A DNA stretch of 64,000 nt from Bursaphelenchus xylophilus (GCA_904066235.2 CAJFCV020000006.1:1550001-1614000); one strand, 5' to 3'. Counted from the stretch's first letter, positions 41,101 to 51,671 are shown. Notes: generated by a model not told the origin, from the letters alone. A program made the numbers and translations.

Positions 41101-44100
41101 ACATTTTTGCACAGTGCAAAAAAATAATTCAAAAAAAAAATTTTTCCGACCGATTCTTTTTTCACACCGTGCAATTTTCTAGTCAAAAAAAGCTTAGAAT
41201 TTTGCACCGTGCAAGCATTTCGCTTACATTGAGCAAATATCCGGTTCAAAACTCGAGAACACAATCCGCCGCGCTCCCGCATTCTCAATGACGTCCTTGA
41301 GGATGCGGTCGATGAACTCGTTGCGTTCGAAATAATTTCGGCATTCATGTTCCCCGTCCGCCAGCTCCATGGGGTATTTGATTTCGACGTTGAAGCCCGT
41401 GTCCACGGGTACCCGTTTCAAAACGTCCACCAGAGTGGGAAATGGCCTATGGTCGTCGGATTCGTCGGGGTCTCCGGTCACTTTTAGCATGTTTCGATTC
41501 TCCTGGGCCTGATAGTGCTCGACCTAAAAAATTTTTGCTTTTTTTTAAAAAAAAATTTTTTCATTTTTCAAAAAAAATTTTTTCCAGAAAATTTTTAATT
41601 TAAAAAATTCTAATAAAAAAATCAAAAAAAATTTTTTTGATTACTCTTTTATACTATACCAACCAATTCCCCCACTTCCCTGATCAAAAATAAGCCAAAA
41701 TTGAACCGTGGTCCCGTGGCGTAATGGATAACGCGTCTGACTTCTAATCAGAAGATTGCGGGTTCGACCCCCGCCGGGACCTAGTGGTTTTTTTGCGATT
41801 TTTGAATTGGCAGTCGTGTTTTTTGAGGTATCTGTGGAAGTAAACAGATGGAAATGTTTATTTCTGAACTCAAACCGACATAAATAAAATCAATTTTTAC
41901 AAAAATTTTGAGGGAATTTTGCACAGTGCAAGTTTATAGTGCAAAAAAGCCTAGATTTTCGCACAGTGCACTGTGCAAAATTTTTTTGGCCAATAAATGT
42001 TAGATTTTGATGAAACTTGGGTAAAAAATTAGGTCGTAATTTTACTAGAAGTTTTTAACATGCCATTTTGGGCAATCGCCGAGATTTTTTTGCCAAAAAC
42101 ATCAAAATTTTTTTTTTTTTCAAAAATGCCCCCATCTCCCTCCAAAACTCACATGAAGCAGCCTGAGTTGTTGCAATTTCAAATCCTTGACCGCAATCTC
42201 ATGATAATCGCTCATCGCATTCTGGAGACCTAAACTTGGCCTTTGCGGCCCACTCGTTCCAACCGCCGCCGCCTCCGTTTCCTTCGACAAATTAGCGCCC
42301 GGCGAGCATGTGGATCGTTTCGCCACCGCGACGAGCACATGGAAGTCGTGGAAGATGATGGCAATCTTGTCCTTGGTCAACTGGACATCGAATTCCACGT
42401 AATCCGCGCCTTTTTTCGAGGCGTGACTCAGCGAATGGATTGTGTTTTCACGTACTGTGGAGGTCCTACAAAAAATTTTTAATTAAAAAGAAATAAAAAA
42501 AATTTTTTTTTAAAATTCACAGTGCAAAAATCTAGGCTTTTTTGCACTATGAAATCGCACCGTGCAAAAACGTAGGCTAAATTCAACTAAAATTTTGCAC
42601 GGTGCAAAATCATAGGCTTTTTTGCACTATGAAATCGCACAGTGCAAGATCATAGGCTTTTTTACCCTAAAATTTTGCACGGTGCAATATCATAGGCTTT
42701 TTTCACAAGGAAAGTACTTTTATGGGGGCTCCTACTTTTTGACGGGACATATCTCAAAAAATCAGAAAAAATGTGCTGATCAAGGATATATAAATCTTAG
42801 CTGCCCATTTTAGGTTTTTAGGGGTGAAAACTCAATCGGAAGTTGACTTAAAGTCCTATATGAACCCCTTTTCGCTTAATTTTTCACGGGTTTACAATTT
42901 TTATTTTGGCTTAGAATGGTGTTTGTTGAGTTTCTAAGACGTAATAAGACAGTCTTGGTCCAAAAATTTATTTTTCCGACCTTCAACTTCAAAAAAAGTT
43001 GATTCAGCCCAAAAGGGAAATCGAACCCGTGCGGCATTCCCCCTCTTGAATCCCAGACTGCGGCACTAACCACTCGGCCACACCGCTCTCTTCCGAAGGA
43101 AGAGACCGAGTGCGCTTTTTATCGTTTCGAATGCCTGCGCCTTTTGTAGGGAAATTAAGCCAGTTTTTGGGCATTTTCACCCCTAAAAACCTAAAATGGG
43201 CAGCTAAGATTTATATCCTTGATCAGCACATTTTTTCTGATTTTTTGAGATATGTCCCGTCAAAAAGTAGGAGCCCCCATAAAAGTACTTTCCTTGTCAA
43301 CTAAAATTTTGCACAGTGCAAAATTATAGGCTAAATTCAACCATAATTTTGCACGGTGCAAAAAAAAAATTAATTTTAAAATTTTGCACAGTGCAAAATT
43401 CTAGGCTTTTTTGCACTATGAAATCGCACAGTGCGAGATCATAGGCTTTTTTACCCTACAATTTTGCACAGTGCAAAAAACACGATTTTCATAATTTTTA
43501 TGGCCTGAAAACAGCCTACGAATATTTTCCGATCTCCAAAACATTATATAAATTCACTTTTCAGACGTTTTTTCCAAAAAAATATTCCTTTTGTCACAAA
43601 AAAGCGCTTCTCTCTTCTCCCTTTGCCCGACGATTTGTTTGAAGAAGAGAAAAAGAGGGACTCCTACCGTGGTCCCGTGGCGTAATGGATAACGCGTCTG
43701 ACTTCTAATCAGAAGATTGCGGGTTCGACCCCCGCCGGGACCTAGTGGTTTTTTTGGGGTTTTTTTGGTAATTTTCTTAATTCAAATCGTATTTTAGATA
43801 GTCTGTTTTTGTTGCATATTGTTTTACAAAGCATCTCAGACTATGAAATTTGGTTTTTTGACTAAAAATTTGCTATTTTTTCATTTTTATTAGAAAAATG
43901 TTAATTTTTTGGAGAAAACTGTTGAAAAATATGCTTTTTGACAATGAAAAATCCAAAACATCTATAAGTCATTCAGGGTAAGGATTTTTCCACCCAAACC
44001 TACTTGGTATACGAATTGCCAAAGCCTCTGTGGCCCACTTCCACCGTTTTTCTCTTCTTCCAATGCCTCGTATAACAATGTTCCATGGTTAAGGGCACCT

Positions 44101-47100
44101 TCAGGTCATATCCCAGCGATTTGATCAGCAAATAGTCCACTAAAATTTGCAATTTTTCATAAAAAAGCAAAAAAACATTTTTAGTAAAAGCAATTTCGGT
44201 CCCACCACGAAAGCCTCACTTTTCAGCTGCCCGATTGGCATTTGGTTTTTGGCCAAGATTGGGACCTGATGCTGGCCGCAAGTGTCCATTCGCGCCGAAA
44301 ACATGACGTACGCAATGCCGACGCGCTCAATTTTCACCGACTTTTTCGCGTCGTAACTGTGCTCCTGGAGGAGGGCGTTGTGCGCCGCGTTCGAGATCCC
44401 AATCGACGCCAACGCGTCGCTGTTGCACACCTGGTCTTCGTCGATTGTGGGGGGCTGGGAGGGCTTTTTGGGACGTTGTTCGGTGAAAAGTTCCACTCGA
44501 AAGGCCTAAAATTTGCATTTTTTTTAAATTTTTTATAAATTTTTGCCCTCAAATTTGCACAATGACTAAGGTCTCTTTCGCACAGTGCATTTTGAACCTT
44601 TTCCCACGCTTGTCGCCGGCGCACTGTGCATTTTCACATTTCTCTTTTCGCACCGTGCAAACGACATAAAACAAGGCAATGCACGGTGCAAAATGGATGT
44701 TTTTTGTGCACTGTGCGGAGCGCGACAATTTCAAAAAGAAAAACAAAATTGCACTGTGCAACCTCACTCACAATGCAATCCACCAAAAAAAAAACGTTTG
44801 CACAGTGCGTTTCCAGCTTTTTCCCATGCTTGTCGCCAACGCACAGTGCAAGCAAAAAAAAGTCGTTTGCACTGTGCAAATTTTTGAGCAAAATGCACGG
44901 TGCGAAATCAAAAAAATCTTTCGCACAGTGCATTGTGAGCCTTTTCCCATGCTTAGCGCCAACGCACAGTGCATTTTCACTTTTCTCTTTTCGCACCGTG
45001 CAAACGACAAAAAACAAGGCAATGCACGGTGCAAAATGGAGGTTTTTTGTGCACAGTGCGGACCGCGACAAAATGCAAAAAATAAAAACAAAATTGCACT
45101 GTGCAATCTCACGCACAGTGCAAGTCGCCAAAAAAGCTGCCTGCACCGTGCAAATTTCAGCTGTTTCACACGCTTGTCGCGAACGCACTGTGCATTTTCA
45201 ACTTTTTCTCACGCTTGTCGCCAACGCACAGTGCATTTTCAGCTTTTTCCCACGCTTGTCGCGAACGCACAGTGCATTTCACTCTTTTCGCCACTGTGCA
45301 ATCTCACGCACAGTGCAAACCACCAAAAAAGCCGTTTGCGCTGTGCAAATTTTCGAGCAAAATGCACGGTGCGAAACGAAAAAAATGAACTGCACAGTGC
45401 AAAGCACTCACCAAAAAATCGGGCGCTATGGATTGCGTGCGATAGATGAAGATGCTGGAGGGATTGTGATAGGGTTGACCGGTCGATTTTTGGTCGGAAA
45501 ATGTTGGAGCGGCGTCGTGAGTTGAGAGGACCTAAAACAAAAAAAAAATTTTTTTGGAATCTTGTCAAGTGTGATATCGTATTTTATGTGGGAATTTAGC
45601 TCAAGAATTATGCAAATGAAAACAAACACGGCCCAGGGCATGTTTTCAAGTCCATATTGTAATTTTTGACATCAAAAATTCAAAAAATCTCAAAATTCAA
45701 AAGCCGTATTTTACGTCGTATTTTATAAAAAAATCATCGGAAATCAAACAAAAAAGGTTAAAAATAACATTAAAATTATTTTCCGACCATTCTGAATCAA
45801 AAAATTCAAAAAATCCCAAAATTCAAAAATCGTATTTTATGTCGTATTTTACAAAAAAATCATCGGAAATCAAATAAAAAAGGCTAAAAACCACATTACA
45901 AATATTTTCCGACCATTCAAAATCGAACCAAAATTTAAAAATTAAAAAAATCTCAAATCTCAAAATACGTATTTTAGATCGTATCTTACACAAAATCGTC
46001 AAAAGTCAAGTAAAAAGAGTTAAAAACAGCATTAAAAATATTTTCCGACTATTCTAACTCAAAAAATCCAAAAAATCTCAATATTTAAGAATCCGTATTT
46101 TAGGGCGTATTTTATTAAAAAAATCAATTAAAAAAGTAAAGAATCACATTTAAATTATTTCCGACCATTCTAGCTCAAAAAAAAAATCGAAAAATCGCAA
46201 AATTCAAAATCCGTATTTTAGGCCGTATTTTATAAAAAAATCGTCAAAAATCAATTAAAAAAGCCTAAGAATCACATTAAAATCATTTCCCGACCATTCT
46301 AGCTCAAAAAAATTCAAAAAATCCCAAAATTCAAAATCCGTATTTTAGGCCGTATTTCACATTCTTACCGCCAATTCCGTGGGCGAGAAGCTCGGCAACG
46401 CCGGCAGAAAGGCGTTGGCGTCCTTGTCCTCCGGCTCATCAATGTCAAAGCTGCCCATCTGAAAGCAAAATTGGCTAAAAATTTTCGTCAACCCCCCATT
46501 TCCTCCTAAAATACGGGCTACACAACTACGACTACACAACATTATTACGCTTTGCATGAAGACCGATGACATTCGCCACAGGCCCCGGCCTTTCTGCGCT
46601 CTGTTATAGGGGTTATACTCCTGAAATTTGAGGGGTTTTTGTCCCATTTGTTTTAGTGAGTAAGTCAAAAAAAAAAAAAAAAAAACTCACTTCTTTGCGC
46701 CGCAGGTCGAATGGCGTGATTTTGATGTGGTATTGGCGCTGTTGATGCCGATCCTTGTAGAATGTCATGCAGTTGTCGTACATGAACAGGCGCACTTCCG
46801 TCTGGGATTGGTGGTTCAGCCATCCATCCGAAATCAGCTTTTTCCCGTCTGAAACGAAAAAAATAAAGTGCATGGACATTCGTTCTACTATAAATATTCC
46901 TGCAAAAAGCCTCAAAAGTGATCAAAAGGTATCCAAAAAACCTCTAAGTGAAGCATCATTTCAAACGCTCCAAAACAGATATACAGATGATAAAAAGAGT
47001 TAAAGTTTCTTCTGACCTAATCAAAAACCTCAAAAAGTATCCAAAACACTCAAAAGTGATGAAAAGGTATCCAACGGACCTCAAACGTGATCCACTATTA

Positions 47101-48842
47101 AAAAAAAAGAACACAGAAGATAAAAATGGTCAATCGTTATAATATCGTATTCAAAACCGCAAAAAGAATCCAAAAACCTCAAAGGTGATCCAAAGTTACC
47201 CAAAAACCTCGAAAGTGATCCACAGTTATCCAAAAACCTCAAAAGTGATCTAAAGTTATCCAAAAACCTCAAAAGTGATCCAAAGTTATCCAAAAACCTC
47301 AAAAGTGAGCCAAAGTTATCCAAAAACCTCAAAAGTGATCCAAAGTTATCCAAAAACCTCAAAAGTGGTCCAAAGTTATCCAAAAACCTCAAAAGTGGTC
47401 CAAAGTTATCCAAAAACCTCAAAAGTGAGCCAAATTTATCCAAAAACCTCAAAAGTGAGCCAAATTTATCCAAAAACCTCAAAAGTGATCTAAAGTTATC
47501 CAAAAACCTCAAAAGTGATCCAAAGTAATCCAAAAACCTCAAAAGTGAACCAAAGTTATCCAAAAACCTCAAAAGTGATCCAAATTTTTCCAAAAAGCTC
47601 AAAAGTGATCCAAAGTTATCCAAAGGCCTCAAAAATGATCCAAAGTTATCCAAAGGCCTCAAAAATGATCCAAAAACCTCAAAGGTGATCCAAAAACCTC
47701 AAAAGTGATCCAAAATGATCCAAAACCCTCAAAGTAATCTAAACGTATCCATTGCCAAAAAACACCTTTTCCATCGCCCCCTCGACCTACCATAAGTTCC
47801 AAATTCGTGATTCTGCACCAAAACATCACTCCCAGTCGGTGGAATAAGAGATCGAGGGACCCTTTGAGCCTCCCATCGGCTGACAATTCGCAATTTACTC
47901 GCGGGATCATTAGTGGATTGTAGATAATATCCGATGAAATACCGAAACTTGAGCGGCTCCTTGTGACTTGAGACCAATTTTACGGTTGCTGACCAGCGTC
48001 TGGAAAGAAATTTTTAGAGGAAAAAGTGAAAAATGAGGGAGAATTTTAGATTTTTTTTTGATTTTTTGGCGGAAAAAATCTTGGAAAGTGCCGAAAAATA
48101 AGCGTGTCAAAAATTTCTGGTAAAATAGCAAACTAATTCTGGCCCAAATTTCATCAAAATCTGAGATTTTTTTGGCCAAAAAAAATTTTGCAATGTGCGG
48201 AATTTTTTCGAGAAAATCGCACAGTGCAAAATTCTAGGCTTTTTTGAACTATGAAATTGCACAGTGCAAAAATTTGAAGCAAATTTAAAGCACCCCGAAA
48301 AAGATAAGTCACAAAGTAGCGAAGATGGATGTCATAACGAGTAAGTTGTTCCTTTTTCAGCCTGTGAATTTTTGAAAAAAAAATTTTTTAAAATAATTTT
48401 TAAACAAAAATCTGCGATTTCACATTTGAATTTAGAGTTTTCACTGTGCAATTTCATAGTGCAAAAAAGCCTATGGCTTTGCACCGTGCGATTTTATAGT
48501 TGAAAAAAGCCTATGGTTTTGCACAGTGCAGTTTTCTAGTGGAAAAAAGCCAATGGTTTTGCACAGTGCGATTTTATAGTGCAAAAAAGCCTACGCTTTT
48601 GCACTGTGCAAATTTTTAATTTCCAAAAAGCCGTCCCCCGGCTTCAACTTCACTCTAAACTTGCAAAAAATCTCGAAAAAACTTCAAACCAACCCTTCAA
48701 CTTTGTCCTTTTCCAGCTCCACCGCCTTGTCCGGGTTCCAGGCGCCCAGCTCGGCCGCGTTTCCGACCACAAAAATCGACTCGAATTGACGAATGAAATG
48801 ACAATGAACGTTGAAGCGAACACCCAGCCCAGCGGATGACAT
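38192..48842 (-). CDS. Glycerophosphocholine phosphodiesterase, GPCPD1-like (CBM20 + GDPD), 12 exons
   Basis: Minus-strand exons: 48694-48842, 47791-47999, 46691-46848, 46549-46620, 46369-46458, 45412-45531, 44220-44505, 44004-44139, 42153-42465, 41228-41523, 40019-40318, 38192-38441. The sum is 2379 nt, an intact 792-aa frame. Residues ~1-115 form the CBM20 glycan-binding fold (FVVGNAAELGAWNPDKAVEL). The GDPD domain starts ~394 with VGHRGFGNS. Expected catalytic and metal residues are present: His398/Arg399, Glu413-Asn414 (RENT), Glu431/Asp433 (EFDV), His446 (FHD), Glu558/Lys560 (NVEIK); WGDD at ~684-687 precedes IIYDK. The enzyme class hydrolyses glycerophosphocholine to glycerol-3-phosphate and choline, probably in cytosol (no signal peptide). 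A ~80-aa Ser/Pro-rich tail (exon 12) extends past the domain. Exon 1 uses a weak donor (GTTGGT), forced by the reading frame. Introns hold three tRNA genes, two MITEs and a 30-bp minisatellite. Human GPCPD1 is 672 aa. Confidence 0.9.
38450..38720 (+). repeat. Phased A/T-run tract in GPCPD1-like intron 11
   Basis: Alternating A and T runs at roughly 10-base spacing, as at 8330-8600. No coding content. Confidence 0.45.
38792..38864 (+). tRNA. tRNA-Arg (anticodon UCU), copy 1
   Basis: A 73-nt cloverleaf. Acceptor arms GGTCCCG and CGGGACC pair, discriminator T; box A TGGCGTAATGG; anticodon loop CTTCTAA (anticodon TCT) on stem TCTGA/TCAGA; box B GGTTCGACCCC. Followed by a T run (GGCTTTTC) for Pol III termination. 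It sits antisense in intron 11 of the GPCPD1-like gene. Confidence 0.93.
39121..39713. mobile_element. Family J MITE with internal tRNA-like segment, copy 1
   Basis: The TIR of ~130 bp starts CAAGGAAAGTACTTTTATGG and ends with its complement CTTTCCTTG. It includes GACGGGACATATCTCAAAAAATC and TGTGCTGATCAAGG. TCA flanks both ends (39118-39120 and 39714-39716), a possible 3-bp target duplication. About 590 bp long, ~90% identical to the copy at 42706-43296. No transposase. Confidence 0.8.
39422..39503 (-). pseudogene. tRNA-like segment inside family J MITE (copy 1)
   Basis: On the minus strand GAGCGGTGTGGCCGAGTGGC gives a box A (TGGCCGAGTGG) and CACGGGTTCGATTTCGC a box B, spaced as in a class II (Ser/Leu-type) tRNA. 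The acceptor ends do not pair and the anticodon stem is poor, so this is a tRNA-derived, SINE-head-like sequence, not a working tRNA. Confidence 0.6.
39738..39805. repeat. Short GCAC-N-GTGC pair
   Basis: Two palindromes with spacer GTAGTGCAAAAAAGCCTATGG immediately right of the family J element. Confidence 0.7.
40398..41218 (+). repeat. GCAC-N-GTGC array in GPCPD1-like intron 10
   Basis: About 22 units with spacer TAGTTGAAAAAAGCCTA, plus a higher-order repeat of ~430 bp (a GAAAAAxxxxTAAAAxATCCGTAATGxATAAAAAT block at ~40520-40565 recurs at ~40860-40900). The array ends about ten bases from the exon 10 splice donor at 41228. Confidence 0.8.
41710..41782 (+). tRNA. tRNA-Arg (anticodon UCU), copy 2
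   Basis: Identical across its 73 nt to the copy at 38792, including acceptor GGTCCCG/CGGGACC and the TTCTAA anticodon region. Flanks ACCGT upstream and AGTGGTTTTTTT downstream are also shared, so the duplicated block exceeded the gene. Intron 9 of the GPCPD1-like gene, antisense. Confidence 0.93.
41925..41990. repeat. GCAC-N-GTGC units
   Basis: Two units, one containing the fused form GCACAGTGCACTGTGC (two overlapping palindromes sharing GTGCAC). From 41990 to 42150 there is only AT-rich intron. Confidence 0.7.
42515..42703 (-). repeat. GCAC-N-GTGC array interrupted by family J
   Basis: About seven units in the TAGGCTTTTTT orientation. The array is cut in the middle of a TAGGCTTTTTTCA spacer by the family J insertion at 42706, and continues at 43300. 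Confidence 0.8.
42706..43296. mobile_element. Family J MITE with internal tRNA-like segment, copy 2
   Basis: Starts CAAGGAAAGTACTTTTATGG, ends with the inverted CTTTCCTTG; TCA on both flanks. It lies inside a palindrome array in GPCPD1-like intron 8, so it is younger than that array. 591 bp versus 593 bp in copy 1; one arm lacks the TATA of TATATATCC. Confidence 0.8.
43007..43087 (-). pseudogene. tRNA-like segment inside family J MITE (copy 2)
   Basis: The minus strand has GTGTGGCCGAGTGGTTAGTGCCG and CACGGGTTCGATTTCCC. The box B region is closer to a real tRNA than in copy 1 (TTTCCC against TTTCGC), but acceptor pairing is still absent. Confidence 0.6.
43300..43485 (-). repeat. GCAC-N-GTGC array, continuation
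   Basis: About seven units, same orientation and spacer as 42515-42703, on the far side of the family J insertion. Confidence 0.8.
43671..43743 (+). tRNA. tRNA-Arg (anticodon UCU), copy 3
   Basis: Third identical 73-nt copy; upstream ACCGT and downstream AGTGGTTTTTTTGG are again conserved. Intron 8 of the GPCPD1-like gene, antisense. The three copies are about 2.9 and 2.0 kb apart. Confidence 0.93.
44575..45412. repeat. Amplified family F interior with ~40 GCAC-N-GTGC palindromes
   Basis: Blocks known from inside family F elements (TTTTCCCACGCTTGTCGCC-AACGCACAGTGC, TCTTTTCGCACCGTGCAAACGAC, GGTTTTTTGTGCACAGTGCGGACCGCGAC) are repeated: two ~360-bp units (44580-44930 and 44930-45290), then four ~57-bp units of TTTTTCCCACGCTTGTCGC. 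GC-rich and open in several frames (up to 299 codons), but it is intron 6 of the GPCPD1-like gene. Confidence 0.8.
45590..46368 (+). repeat. ~125-bp tandem repeat (CGTATTTTAGGCCGTATTTTA)
   Basis: About six units. Each contains a doubled CGTATTTTA, then TCATCGGAAATCAA or a variant, AAAAAGGCTAAAAA, TTTCCGACCATTCTAGCTC and AAAAAATCCCAAAATTC. It fills intron 5 of the GPCPD1-like gene up to the exon 5 splice site. Confidence 0.85.
46900..47755 (+). repeat. 30-bp minisatellite (CCAAAAACCTCAAAAGTGAT)
   Basis: About 25 units of 30 bp, core ~47160-47720, with diverged units on the left (46915-47100). Because 30 is divisible by three, a 193-codon minus-strand frame with a 10-residue repeat (RFLDNFGSLL) stays open. 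It is bounded by GPCPD1-like exons 2 and 3 and their splice sites, so it is intronic. Confidence 0.9.
48010..48180. other. Family C-like remnant in intron 1
   Basis: TTTCATCAAAATCTGAGATTTTTTTGG resembles a family C terminus; otherwise AT-rich intron sequence. Confidence 0.3.
48185..48612. repeat. GCAC-N-GTGC units flanking a duplicated exon-like piece
   Basis: About eight palindromes. Between them, 48290-48360 (CACCCCGAAAAAGAT...GAAGATGGATGTCATAACGAGTAAGTTG) is a diverged copy of 52057-52115. Confidence 0.65.
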
Positions 48843-49039
48843 GGCCGATGGTGTGCCCACTGGATGCAATATTCGGATTTTCGAGGGAAATTGGACCGAA
48901 TTTCGCGTACAAAAGTTGGTGAAATGAAGGGATTTGCGGGGAAATGGGGGAAATATGCAAAATTTTAGGGACAAAAAAAATTAAAATATTGAAAAAAAGT
49001 GCATCAGAAGGTCTGCCTCATTAGTTTTTACAAGAAAAT

Positions 49040-49790
49040 CTCAATTTTTTGAGTTTCAGGTTTTCGTGGTGGGACCGAAAAATTGATGTAAAAAATGAAA
49101 TTCTAAGGAATACAAGATGAATAAGACTAGAAAATATTTAAAAAAACCCTTCACAAAGCTTGGTTTCATCAGTTTCTATTAGAAAAACTCGATTTTTCCG
49201 AGTTTCAGTTTTTCGTCGTGGGACCCAAAAATTGATGTAAAAAATGAAATTCTAAGGAATACAAGATGAATAAGACTCGAAAATATTAAAAACACCCTTC
49301 CTAAGCTTGATATTACATTTTTTTTGCAAAAAACTTGATCTTTCCGAGCATCAGGTTTTCGTGGTGAGACCCAAAATCAGCTAAATTATCAAATTTCTAC
49401 AAGTGTTGAATAAGAAATGTTGTGAAAAATTGGTTATAATAAAGATCAGCGGTTTTTTAACCTCAGACCACCAGTTTTTTGACTTTTCAAGTTTTCGTGG
49501 TGAGACCCAAAAAATTGTAAATTCTGAAGAATTGCAAGATGAATAAGACCGGAAGATGTTTAAAATACGTTCCGCGAGACTTTCTGTTATGTTTTTTATC
49601 AAGAATAATCCATTTTTCGACTTTTCAAGTTTTCGTGGTGAGACCCAAAAATTGTAATTCTGAGGAATTGGAAGATGAATAAGACCGGAAAATGTTTAAA
49701 ATACGCGCATCATGGCTTTTTTAAAATATCTTTTTGCCAAAATAGTCCATTTTTCGACTTTCAAGTTTTCGTGGTAAGACAAAAAATTCA
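49040..49790 (+). repeat. ~140-bp tandem repeat (AGTTTTCGTGGTGAGACCC)
   Basis: Six units with starts near 49056, 49205, 49349, 49489, 49628 and 49763. Each has TTTTTCGACTTTCAAGTTTTCGTGGTGAGACCCAAAAATTG, then AATTCTGAGGAATTGCAAGATGAATAAGAC. It lies upstream of the GPCPD1-like gene. Confidence 0.85.
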
Positions 49791-49794
49791 AAAA

Positions 49795-50230
49795 TCTTTC
49801 AAATTTTAACCAAAAATTGCCTTCTAAGCTTTAAAAACATGTCGCTAAGCCAATAAAAAACACTATCTGCCTTTGTGGCCCCCAAGAACTCAAAAAAAGT
49901 TTTAGAAATTCCATCGAAAAAGGGCAAAACTGGGAAAACACAAAAAAAGAGTAACCCTTTTTTGACGGACCCAAAAGAATATAATATTTTGCGTGCCAAA
50001 AAGAATGGCGCGTTGAGTTAAGGAGGGTTTTTTTGAGCAAAGCAGTTTTTTGGGGGCAAATGCTCAAAAATTTTGGAGGAAATTTTGAGATTTTTCGGAT
50101 GAAAAAAGATTTTTTTTGTAAAATACGACAAAACAATGTTACAATTTCTTTAGACCCTTTTTGAAAAAGATTTTAATTACCTAAAATAAAAAAAATTTTT
50201 TAAAATCCAGATTTTTCCAAAAGAAAAACA
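49795..50230. other. AT-rich unassigned stretch
   Basis: No exon, RNA gene or repeat family recognised. Confidence 0.4.
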
Positions 50231-50234
50231 TTTC

Positions 50235-50425
50235 TTTGAAATCGCACTGTGCAAAGCCATAGGCTTTTTTGCACTATGAAATCGCACAGTGCAAAATTGT
50301 AGTTTTTTTACACTATAAAATCGCACAGTGCAAAACCATAGGCTTTTTTCAACTATGATATTGCACAGTGCAAAACTATAGGCTTTTTTGCACTATAAAA
50401 TTGCACTGTGCAAGGATTTCAAGCA
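50235..50425 (-). repeat. GCAC-N-GTGC array
   Basis: Six to seven units, TAGGCTTTTTTGCACTATGAAATCGCAC style, period ~48 bp. 50425-50790 after it is unassigned. Confidence 0.8.
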
Positions 50426-50794
50426 TCCAAATAAAAATAAATCACAATAGTATACTCATTTTTATTCAAAAAAATCCCAAAAATTCTTCAAAAATCCCAT
50501 GAAAACCTCAGTTTCCAAAAAAATTTCGAATCCCTCCATGTATGCCTAAAAAACAGAAAAGGCGAAAAGATATACCAAATATCCCATACCAAAAACGGTT
50601 GTCTGCAAAAAAAGGCATGACAAATATTCTTTTGGGTCTTCAGGGCTTTTCCAAAACAAAATCCAATAATGCCGGCCTCAAAAACTTGCCCAAAAGGCAA
50701 TAAAACGACATCACGAGGGCGGGGGAGGAAACAAATTAGCTTAAACTTGACGGAAAATGTTGTGAGATTGTTTAGACTTTTTTGTAAAATACGG

Positions 50795-51480
50795 ATTGGG
50801 GAAATAAAAAAATAAAAAAAAAACAAATAAAATAAAAATGAAAACAAAAAAAAAATAAATAAATAAGTAAAACAAAAAAAAAAATTGTTAAAAAGACGCC
50901 TAAAACTTTCAGACGACTTTAAATAAAAAAGACGAAAAAAAAAATAAAATAAAAAAGCAAATAAAATAAAAATGAAAACAAAAAAAAAGTATTAAAGAAT
51001 CGCCAAAAACTTTCAGACGACATTAAATAAAAAAAAACAAAAAAAAATAAAATAAAAAAAGCAAATAAAATAATAATAAAAACAAAAAAAAAATAAATAA
51101 AACAAAAAAAAATATTAAAAAATCGTCTAAAATTTTCAGACGACTTTAAATTAAAAACAAACAAAAAAGATAAAATAAAAAAAGCAAATAAAATAAAAAT
51201 GAAAACAGAAAAAACAGGATAAATAAATAAGTAAAAAAATTATTAAAAAATAAAATGAAAAAATAATAAACAATAAAAAAATAACAAAAAATGAACCTAA
51301 AATTAAAGCCGCATTAAATCTTAAAAATAATAAATCTTTAAAAAAATAAAAAAATAAAATAATATTAAAATAAAACAAAACACTTAAAAACATTATAAAA
51401 AATGTCTTAAATTGTAATTCAAAAAATAAAAATAGAAAGCAAAAAATAAATTTATTATTAATAATTTCCTCCGTTGACAA
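50795..51480 (+). repeat. A-rich low-complexity repeat with ~100-bp units
   Basis: AAAATAAAATAAAAAAGCAAATAAAATAAAAATGAAAAC recurs with a CCTAAAA(C/T)TTTCAGACGAC(T/A)TTAAAT segment at ~50900, 51010 and 51130, giving a tandem unit of about 100-120 bp. Confidence 0.75.
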
Positions 51481-51671
51481 TAAATTTCAAATAAAGCTGA
51501 TTAAAAGAGCGTCTGCCCTAAAGAAAAATTGACGGAAAACGTGAAAAACGGGACAAATCCAAAACAAACAAACTCCAAAAAGAAACCCTAGACCGAAGTA
51601 TATTCAATTAATTACAGCTGGCATTTTTGGGAGCCTAGTTTTTATTCTTTTTAGTAATTATTTCACCAAAA

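Noticed and set aside
47081..47662. 193-codon frame with a 10-residue repeat (RFLDNFGSLL)
   Set aside because: Explained by the 30-bp minisatellite and bounded by consensus splice sites of the GPCPD1-like gene.
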